The position numbers and the translations under genes are program-made. Positions 24,150-28,803 of a stretch of DNA of 28,803 nt are shown in pieces. Source of the stretch: a bacterium. Its GTDB lineage: Bacteria; Bdellovibrionota_C; UBA2361; OMII01. The notes beneath the pieces are model-generated. The model did no database searches. It saw nothing but the letters and a program-made list of their open reading frames with translations, and was not told the DNA's origin. How positions within the stretch are numbered: the first letter of the stretch is position 1; every line of letters begins with the position of its first letter. The stretch covers positions 1 to 28,803 of the forward strand of contig JAFMIS010000002.1 in the NCBI GenBank assembly GCA_017853915.1, read 5' to 3'.

Positions 24150-25181
24150 CTAAGGCTTCAGCACAATCTTTCCGAACTGCTGGCCGTCTTCAAGACGCTT
24201 CATCATCTTGATCCCCTCAGACAGCGGCGAAACCGAGTCGATCGGGATCTGAATTTTGTTCTGAAAGATAAATTCCATCGCCTCAATAAAATCCTGACGA
24301 CTTCCCATTGTAGAGCCGATCAGTGACACCTGCTTGGTAAAGAACAATCGGTTGTCGAACGAGAGTTCGTAGCCCTTGGTATTTCCGACCGTGACGATTC
24401 GCCCCCCTCGGGCGGCGCTTCGCAGGCTCTTTGGCATCGTTTTGGAGCCGACGTTGTCGACTACGATATCGACACCCCGTCCTTTCGTGACCTTGAGCAC
24501 CTCGGTGTGCCAGTCCTGATTCTTGGTGTAATCGATAACGATAGACGCTCCTAATTGGTAGGCTCTCTCAGCCTTGTCGGCTCCTCCCGCGAGGGCTAGC
24601 ACGTTAGCTCCCGCCGCTTTCGCCAGCAGGATGGAGAGAGAGTTAACCCCGCCTCCCGCGCCCACGACGAGAACACTTTCTCCCGCACGCAGCTGCGCGC
24701 GCTTAAAGAGCATGCGCCAGCAGGTGGTGCCGACGAGTAAAGGAGCAGCCCCGTTTTCAAACGAGACCGATTCTGGGAGCCTAAATAGATTCGCCGCGGG
24801 AGCGCATACGAATTCTGCCAGGCCGCCTTGAGTTTGTTCGCCGAGGATCTTGTAGCCTGGGCTCAAGCTATCCTCTCCCTTGCGGGTCCACTCATCTTCC
24901 GATGTAAGAATTCCAGGGTTAACTATTACTCGGGTTCCCGGAGTCCATGTAGTGCCGGGAGTATTGATCGCTACAATTTCGCCTGCGACATCGGCGCCAC
25001 CTACGTGTGGCATCTCAAGGTGTAGTCCGGGCCATCCACGCCGCACCCATACGTCGAGATGATTGAGCGCTACCGCGCGCACTCGAACGAGTGCCTCTCC
25101 CACTTTGGGTTCTGGCTGAGGTAGGTCCGCATATTTTAGTGTGTCGATTTCGCCGTGTTTCTCAAAGAATATCGCTTTCAT
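24150..25181 (-). CDS. MDR-family NAD(P)-dependent oxidoreductase, quinone-oxidoreductase type
   Basis: A 343-residue medium-chain dehydrogenase/reductase. AGGA precedes the ATG by about 5 bp. The N-terminal GroES-like domain has ALNHLDVWVRRG in place of the CxxD zinc site and GGADVAGEIV in place of the GHE motif, so catalytic zinc is probably absent, as in quinone oxidoreductases and enoyl reductases. The nucleotide-binding fold is seen at ~168-200 (VLVVGAGGGVNSLSILLAKA), followed by GADKAERAYQLGAS and DIVVDNVG. The C-terminus ends FGKIVLKP, typical of the family. It would reduce a quinone, enone or aldehyde with NAD(P)H; the substrate is unknown. Its upstream region contains the 147-bp repeat copy 2. 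Confidence 0.88.
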   Translation of the reverse strand: MKAIFFEKHGEIDTLKYADLPQPEPKVGEALVRVRAVALNHLDVWVRRGWPGLHLEMPHVGGADVAGEIVAINTPGTTWTPGTRVIVNPGILTSEDEWTRKGEDSLSPGYKILGEQTQGGLAEFVCAPAANLFRLPESVSFENGAAPLLVGTTCWRMLFKRAQLRAGESVLVVGAGGGVNSLSILLAKAAGANVLALAGGADKAERAYQLGASIVIDYTKNQDWHTEVLKVTKGRGVDIVVDNVGSKTMPKSLRSAARGGRIVTVGNTKGYELSFDNRLFFTKQVSLIGSTMGSRQDFIEAMEFIFQNKIQIPIDSVSPLSEGIKMMKRLEDGQQFGKIVLKP

Positions 25182-25225
25182 GGTTCCTATTTATAAAAAA
25201 GAGTTCGCGGTCTCTCTTGCGGATA

Positions 25226-25372
25226 TAGCGTTTTCCAAAAGTTCGTAGCGAACACCTGTCTTTTGGAAAACGCTATCGATTCGCGGATGCGAATCAAAAC
25301 AATACGCTATAGTGATTTACGGCAAAAGCCTCGCCAGTTTCACTGGCACGGACCTTTGCAAATCACTATAGT
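25226..25372 (+). repeat. 147-bp dispersed structured repeat, copy 2
   Basis: Ungapped second copy of the block at 11689-11835, same orientation. This copy folds better. A 17-bp perfect stem, ATAGCGTTTTCCAAAAG (25225-25241) against CTTTTGGAAAACGCTAT (25260-25276), encloses a TTCG-TAG-CGAA hairpin. A GATTCGC-GGAT-GCGAATC hairpin follows. Then a 12-bp perfect stem CTATAGTGATTT / AAATCACTATAG encloses GCCAGT-TTC-ACTGGC. It occupies most of the gap between the MDR gene start (25181) and the prmA stop (25450). The rest of that gap has no features I can name. Confidence 0.9.
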
Positions 25373-25449
25373 AACTCCAGATGGGGCAGGCGCAAGATGT
25401 AACCTACAAACGGCAATTGAGGGTCTGAAAATGGCGCTTGTTAGGCTAG

Positions 25450-26295
25450 CTATCGCCTAAGAACCGCGCACACCCAGCCGTTCTCGCTCGTCTCATCCTC
25501 GACTCGCCACTTCAGAGTAGAGCAGTAAGCGGTGTACACCTGATTCCAGACCAGCTCCGTTATACCCGACATAATGATGGTTGCGTGTGGTTGCGCGACC
25601 CGTGAGACCTCTGAGGCGAGTTGGACCAGAACTTCACCATACACATTTGCGAGAATCAGATCATATGGGCCGCTAAGTTCTTGGAGAGGTTTGGTGGAGA
25701 GCTCTATGAGATTATCGACGCCATTCATGGCGGTGTTATCGCGCGCGTTCTCAATCGCCATGGGGTCGATATCGATGGCCTCAACAGGGCTACCGAATAG
25801 CTTTGCCGCGGCGATTGCGAGGATCCCGCTTCCTGTTCCTAGATCGAGTATAGCGTAGGGTGGGATTGGTGCTGGGAGCTTGGTCAATTCGGCAAGAACC
25901 ATCCGAGTGGTGGAGTGGTGGCCGGTACCAAATCCGAGCCCTGGGATGATTTTAATGGCATGAGGCGGGGTGGCTCGGGGGTCACTGGGCGACTCTACTG
26001 GAATTACCTCAAGCGAACCGGCTCGGATGGGTTCCCATACCTCAGGGCATGCTCCAGTCCAATGCTCGTCGGAGATTTCAGTCACAGTCAGCACGTCACA
26101 CCGGAGCTCCTTGGCATGGGAAACAAAGGTGTCGGCCAGCGAGGATTCTTCCGGAAGGTAGCAGGTGATCTCAGGGGGGGAGGTGATTGTGGTACCGAGC
26201 GCGCCTCGAGTCATGAGCTCTGAGCAGATTTCATCGAGGGAATCGTTCGACGCAGTAGTCTCAATTGGTCGGATAGTGAGGGCGATCCACTTCAT
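25450..26295 (-). CDS. prmA: Ribosomal protein L11 methyltransferase
   Basis: SAM-dependent enzyme that trimethylates ribosomal protein L11 in the cytoplasm. It has 281 residues, within family range. After a ~110-residue N-terminal substrate-recognition domain come the PrmA signature IIPGLGFGTGHHSTTRMVL (116-134), the SAM-binding DLGTGSGILAIAAAKL (151-166), the acidic AIDIDPMAIENARDN (174-187) and LANVYGEVLVQL. No clear Shine-Dalgarno precedes the ATG at 26295. trxA lies upstream on the same strand but a terminator separates them, so prmA likely has its own promoter or depends on readthrough. Confidence 0.93.
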   Translation of the reverse strand: MKWIALTIRPIETTASNDSLDEICSELMTRGALGTTITSPPEITCYLPEESSLADTFVSHAKELRCDVLTVTEISDEHWTGACPEVWEPIRAGSLEVIPVESPSDPRATPPHAIKIIPGLGFGTGHHSTTRMVLAELTKLPAPIPPYAILDLGTGSGILAIAAAKLFGSPVEAIDIDPMAIENARDNTAMNGVDNLIELSTKPLQELSGPYDLILANVYGEVLVQLASEVSRVAQPHATIIMSGITELVWNQVYTAYCSTLKWRVEDETSENGWVCAVLRR

Positions 26296-26324
26296 ACATG
26301 AATTGTGTTGGGCGCAAATAAAAA

Positions 26325-26349
26325 GGCCACAAGGGGATACCTCGTGGCC
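26325..26349 (-). terminator. Intrinsic terminator after trxA
   Basis: Read on the minus strand, GGCCACGAGG pairs with CCTTGTGGCC (10 bp with one G-U type pair) around a 5-base loop, followed by TTTTT at 26324-26320. It lies ~30 bp past the trxA stop and ~30 bp before the prmA start. Confidence 0.82.
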
Positions 26350-26377
26350 CTTTTGTGGCCTGCAAGCCGGTTAAGAA

Positions 26378-26704
26378 CTACAGCGCCTTTTTGATTGTAG
26401 CTACAAGTTGATCCTTGGGAACCGCCCCAACAACGCGATCAACCTCAGCGCCGCCCTTGAATATAATCAGGTTCGGGATAGCTCGTACGTTGTACTGCGA
26501 TGGGCTCTTGGGATTGTCATCCACGTTCACCTTGTAAATAGTGACCTGCGTTCCCATCTCTTTGGCGATCTCCTCAAGTACTGGAGCTATGCTCTTGCAC
26601 GGACCGCACCATGGAGCCCAGAAATCCACGACCACTGGATTGGAAGCCTTAAGCACTTTGTCATCGAACTCTGAATCGTTAATTTCTGCGACGTTACCCG
26701 CCAT
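26378..26704 (-). CDS. trxA: Thioredoxin
   Basis: A 108-residue disulfide reductase of the cytoplasm, reduced by thioredoxin reductase. The active site is WAPWCGPCK (Cys33 and Cys36), with VVDFWAPW before it, KVNVDDNP after it and the cis-proline at RAIPNL (Pro77; Asn follows where Thr is usual). The end has the expected GA-VPKDQL segment. AAGGAG 5 bp upstream fixes the start at 26704. Its own terminator follows. The divergent gene at 26987 is separated by a structured leader. Family assignment is secure. Confidence 0.97.
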   Translation of the reverse strand: MAGNVAEINDSEFDDKVLKASNPVVVDFWAPWCGPCKSIAPVLEEIAKEMGTQVTIYKVNVDDNPKSPSQYNVRAIPNLIIFKGGAEVDRVVGAVPKDQLVATIKKAL

Positions 26705-26741
26705 AAAAACTCCTTACGAACTATACCTTTAGCCACAGTGT

Positions 26742-26840
26742 CCCACCTGGGGGTTGGCTGCCCTGGATTATTCAACAGAGATAGGCGGGAAGTAAATCCC
26801 TTAAAAACGACTAAAATCCAGGTGGGAGGGGGCTTTTTTT
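26742..26840 (+). promoter_or_regulatory. Structured leader with competing stems and T7
   Basis: CCCACCTGG (26742-26750) pairs perfectly with CCAGGTGGG (26818-26826); AGGGGGC and seven Ts (26834-26840) follow on the plus strand. CCTGGATT (26762-26769) can instead pair with AATCCAGG (26815-26822), which uses the same CCAGG. The two folds exclude each other. This suggests either a ~100-nt RNA ending at the T-run or an attenuator for the plus-strand gene starting at 26987. It matches no RNA family I recognise, and it is not SRP RNA because the GGAAGGAAGCA loop is missing. Confidence 0.42.
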
Positions 26841-26986
26841 GGGGGGGTATCTGTCTAACTTTAAGCTGTTTGAACCTATTTGAGGGTGTCCGGCGTCATA
26901 AGTTTAACAAAGTTAAAGTCAGGCCCGGTAGGAGGTATGAAGTGGACGGGTAGATGGGGACTGACCAGAGGAGAAAGGGGAATACT

Positions 26987-27859
26987 ATGGAAACAACGCT
27001 AAACGGTAGAGCCACCAACAACAGCTCAACCAATCCCGTTCTCGTAGTTGATTCGTACGCGCGAGGCATATCGATTGGAAAGATAGACCCAGCAGGGAAA
27101 GGCCTCGAATTACAAGTAGATGAGGGGCGTCGTGAGAGCTCAATACTGCTCAGAAGCAGATATGTCATGAAGTCAGGCGAGCCGCTCCTGGACCTGGAAC
27201 GGCACCTGGCTCGGCTATCCGCTCGGGGGGAGTTAAGGCGTACCACGGTTGTGTTTGGGGTCACTACAGACCCTTTCCACCCTTTTGATGAGAAGTTCGC
27301 GACAAGTATGAAGTTTCTTGAGATGTTCGAGAGATTCTCGCCTGGCAGGTTGATCATTCAGACCAGATCGCCGCTCGTGGTGATCGGATTGCCACTGCTC
27401 AAGAGGGTTCGCAATACGACCTGTGTCACTATCGGACTAGAGACTCCGAGTGAGGATGTTCGCCAACGTTATACTCCGGACCTTCCTACCGTGACAGAGC
27501 GGTGGAAAACAGTTCGGGCGCTGAAGCGCTTTGGTATCCGGGTGGGAATTCAAGTTTCGCCGATGTTACCATACGGAGATTGGCGCAAAGATGCTGGCGA
27601 TTTCGCGGCTGAGTTGTGCGAGGAGGCGGACTTCATATCAGTGAAGTCGCTTACGCAGGCTTCTCGATCGAGTCGCCCCACTAACCCGATAGCGCGAAAG
27701 CTTGAGGCTGATCGACAATTCTTCTGGTTGAGGCAGGATACCCACAAGCCGCTGGAGGAGGCGATTCGACGGATTGCCTCTGAGAAGCTGGTCCATCCGG
27801 CGGAGGTGGCGATGCCCAACCCTCAGATGGCACTTTTCGGAACGAACTCGGGTCGTTGA
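26987..27859 (+). CDS. Radical-SAM-fold protein lacking the cluster cysteines (SPL-like)
   Basis: A 290-residue protein. I use ATG 26987, since AAGGGG lies 6-7 bp before it; ATG 26954 has no well-spaced ribosome site. The body resembles the spore-photoproduct-lyase-like radical SAM group: FGVTTDPFHPFDEKFATS (usual 'vTDPyqP.E....t'), RLIIQTRSPLVVIGLPLLKR ('ILTKs.l.lRDi.lL'), VTIGLETPSEDVRQRYTPDL ('sltt.d....fEP.aP'), ERWKTVRALKRFGIRVGIQ and SPMLPY. The N-terminal part, where CxxxCxxC should coordinate the 4Fe-4S cluster, reads DSYARGISIGKIDPAG. The whole protein has only two cysteines, both far away. Canonical radical chemistry is therefore unlikely; a regulatory or binding role is possible. 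Confidence 0.72.
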   Translation: METTLNGRATNNSSTNPVLVVDSYARGISIGKIDPAGKGLELQVDEGRRESSILLRSRYVMKSGEPLLDLERHLARLSARGELRRTTVVFGVTTDPFHPFDEKFATSMKFLEMFERFSPGRLIIQTRSPLVVIGLPLLKRVRNTTCVTIGLETPSEDVRQRYTPDLPTVTERWKTVRALKRFGIRVGIQVSPMLPYGDWRKDAGDFAAELCEEADFISVKSLTQASRSSRPTNPIARKLEADRQFFWLRQDTHKPLEEAIRRIASEKLVHPAEVAMPNPQMALFGTNSGR

Positions 27860-27874
27860 CAGGTGGCAGGGAGT

Positions 27875-27892
27875 CATATCCGGTGGGATATG
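27875..27892 (+). repeat. 7-bp hairpin between the last two genes
   Basis: CATATCC (27875-27881) and GGATATG (27886-27892) form a perfect stem with a 4-base loop, 15 bp after the radical-SAM-like stop. No T-run follows, so terminator function is doubtful. Confidence 0.45.
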
Positions 27893-27929
27893 AATCCTTA
27901 TGGACCGAGCCTTGGTAGTGAGGCATAGT

Positions 27930-27955
27930 CTCCCAGAGCGATTATTTTCTGGGAG
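27930..27955 (+). promoter_or_regulatory. Hairpin masking the ribosome site of the 27963 gene
   Basis: CTCCCAGA (27930-27937) pairs perfectly with TCTGGGAG (27948-27955) around a 10-base loop. The right arm contains GGGAG, the Shine-Dalgarno for the ATG at 27963. In the folded mRNA the ribosome site would be hidden, so translation may depend on temperature, a ligand or upstream ribosomes. Function is inferred from geometry only. Confidence 0.45.
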
Positions 27956-27962
27956 CGATGTC

Positions 27963-28319
27963 ATGAGCTACGAACTTTACAAGGTCATTCACTTGGTTGG
28001 GCTGTCCCTGGTCGTGCTTTCCTTGGGTGGAATTCTGCTTTACACCCTCAACGGTGGAGTTAAGGCGTCCAATTCGTTTCGTAAGGGAGCCATGATCACC
28101 CACGGTGTCGGGCTCCTTCTGCTCTTGGTTGCCGGCTTTGGAATGCTCGCGCGGCTCGGAATCCACTCATTTCCGGGTTGGATCGTAGGAAAGCTTGTAA
28201 TTTGGGCCTTCCTTGGGGCGTGTGTGGGTTTGGCCTACAAAAAGCAATTGGCAAAGAAGTTGTGGGTAGCCGTCCCGGTTTTAGTCGGAGTCGCTGCCGT
28301 TCTTGCTATCTATAAGTAG
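27963..28319 (+). CDS. Small four-helix membrane protein, function unknown
   Basis: A 118-residue integral membrane protein. ATG 27963 is chosen because GGGAG lies 8 bp before it and the protein opens directly into a helix; the frame from 27900 adds a polar stretch without a ribosome site. Helices are at about 7-28 (KVIHLVGLSLVVLSLGGILL), 42-62 (MITHGVGLLLLLVAGFGML), 70-88 (PGWIVGKLVIWAFLGACVGL) and 98-116. The first helix begins YELYKVIHLVG, reminiscent of CopD/SirB2/HemJ-type proteins whose histidine may bind haem or copper, but the similarity is too weak for a name. It probably is cotranscribed with, or has its own leader after, the preceding gene. Confidence 0.7.
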   Translation: MSYELYKVIHLVGLSLVVLSLGGILLYTLNGGVKASNSFRKGAMITHGVGLLLLLVAGFGMLARLGIHSFPGWIVGKLVIWAFLGACVGLAYKKQLAKKLWVAVPVLVGVAAVLAIYK

Positions 28320-28383
28320 AACCGCTCCTTAAAGCCTCTGCTGCCGCGGCGCTCGACATCTCTCTCTCGCTCTCTCGAAGGAT
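28320..28383. other. Lead-in to the tandem array
   Basis: Short non-coding stretch after the last gene. It contains CGCTCTCTCG near 28367, which can pair with the GAGAGCG of the first array unit. No T-rich terminator follows the membrane protein gene here. Confidence 0.4.
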
Positions 28384-28803
28384 AATTTTACAAAGAGGGC
28401 AGCGAGGATAGAGAGCGGGAAAAAACAGGCGCCTGAACCGTCTTTGAGTAGCTGACATCTTTGATGATCCCTAGTGGTACCTATATCCCGTTAGCATCCT
28501 AATTTTACAAAGAGGGCCGCGAGGAGAGAGCAGGAAAAAACAGGCGCCTGATACCGTCTTTGAGTAGCTGACCTCTTTGATGATCCCTAGTGGTACCTAT
28601 ATCCCGTTAGCATCCTAATCTTACAAAGAGAGCCGCGAGGAGAGGGAGCAGGAAAAAACGGGCGCCCGATACCGTCTTTGAGTAGCTGACATCTTTGATG
28701 GTCCCTCGTGGTACCTATATCCCGTTAGCATCCTAATCTTACAAAGAGAGCCGCGAGGACAGAGAGCGGGAAAAGAATAGGCGCCTTGTTCAAATTTCTC
28801 GCC
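28384..28803. repeat. Tandem array of ~117-bp non-coding units
   Basis: Units begin with AAT(T/C)TTACAAAGAG at 28384, 28501, 28617 and 28735, giving lengths 117, 116 and 118; the last unit is cut or diverges after ~28790 near the window end. Units are ~90% alike or better. Because the lengths are not all multiples of three, they are not a coding repeat. Each unit contains a purine-rich GAGGAGAGAG stretch, a 10-bp palindrome (CAGGCGCCTG in units 1 and 2, CGGGCGCCCG in unit 3), CCCTAGTGGTACC and ATATCCCGTTAGCAT. Unit 2 can also pair CAAAGAGG with CCTCTTTG. It is not CRISPR: there are no unique spacers. Function unknown. Confidence 0.92.

Noticed and set aside
26742..26840. 4.5S SRP RNA
   Set aside because: Size and closing stem fit loosely, but the conserved GGAAGGAAGCA loop is absent on both strands.
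26738..26953. Plus-strand 71-residue ORF in the trxA-divergent leader
   Set aside because: It covers inverted repeats and a T7/G7 run; composition follows those tracts, and there is no ribosome site.
28384..28803. CRISPR array
   Set aside because: Units are near-identical over their whole ~117 bp with no unique spacers, and no cas gene is present.

Overview
The window carries ordinary bacterial chromosome: standard genetic code, dense operons with ATGA/GTGA overlaps, and Shine-Dalgarno motifs before most starts. The organism is Gram-negative with respiratory complex I. Signs of this are a lipoprotein signal, a SPOR cell-envelope protein, proton-pumping NADH dehydrogenase genes and secreted proteins. 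Thr-Pro 'TPTxTPT' repeats and a PP2C phosphatase fused to a membrane anchor and coiled coil are the kind of genes seen in delta-proteobacteria-like or Bdellovibrionota-like lineages. That placement is an inference and I cannot fix the phylum from sequence alone.

Layout. (1) 1-4532, plus strand: the end of a nuo operon, with nuoL (5' cut by the window), nuoM and nuoN. (2) 4542-6948, minus strand: a DUF5329-like lipoprotein, a threonine-aldolase-type PLP enzyme, a TPR-like protein and a small membrane protein. (3) 7169-11241, plus strand: a tight operon of dCTP deaminase, tRNA nucleotidyltransferase, a catalytically empty arginyl-tRNA-synthetase-like protein, and a SPOR-domain membrane protein. 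(4) 11242-11876: non-coding DNA holding copy 1 of a 147-bp structured dispersed repeat. It is followed by a PP2C phosphatase with membrane anchor and coiled coil (11877-13670). (5) 13948-18536: purH, purD, a small exported protein and a GlpD-like FAD oxidoreductase, overlapping end to end after purH. (6) 18761-20608: a secreted Cys-rich/Thr-Pro-repeat/FG-GAP-like protein. (7) 21088-23120: an ABC exporter pair, then an aquaporin-family channel with a strong terminator. (8) 24150-26704, minus strand: a quinone-oxidoreductase-type MDR protein, copy 2 of the 147-bp repeat, prmA and trxA. (9) 26705-28319, plus strand: a structured leader, a radical-SAM-fold protein without the cluster cysteines, and a small four-helix membrane protein. 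(10) 28384-28803: a tandem array of ~117-bp non-coding units running off the window.

How the genes work together. nuoLMN encode the antiporter-like proton-pumping subunits of complex I. dcd, cca and the ArgRS-like gene form a nucleotide/tRNA cluster sitting beside a SPOR protein, the position argS itself often has. purH and purD supply consecutive-pathway enzymes of IMP synthesis. trxA and prmA are housekeeping.

The most unusual items are two 'dead-enzyme' paralogues (ArgRS-like at 8873, radical-SAM-like at 26987), the ungapped 147-bp three-hairpin repeat present twice, and the terminal tandem array whose palindrome shows a paired compensatory change. No tRNA, rRNA, CRISPR array, insertion sequence or phage gene was recognised.
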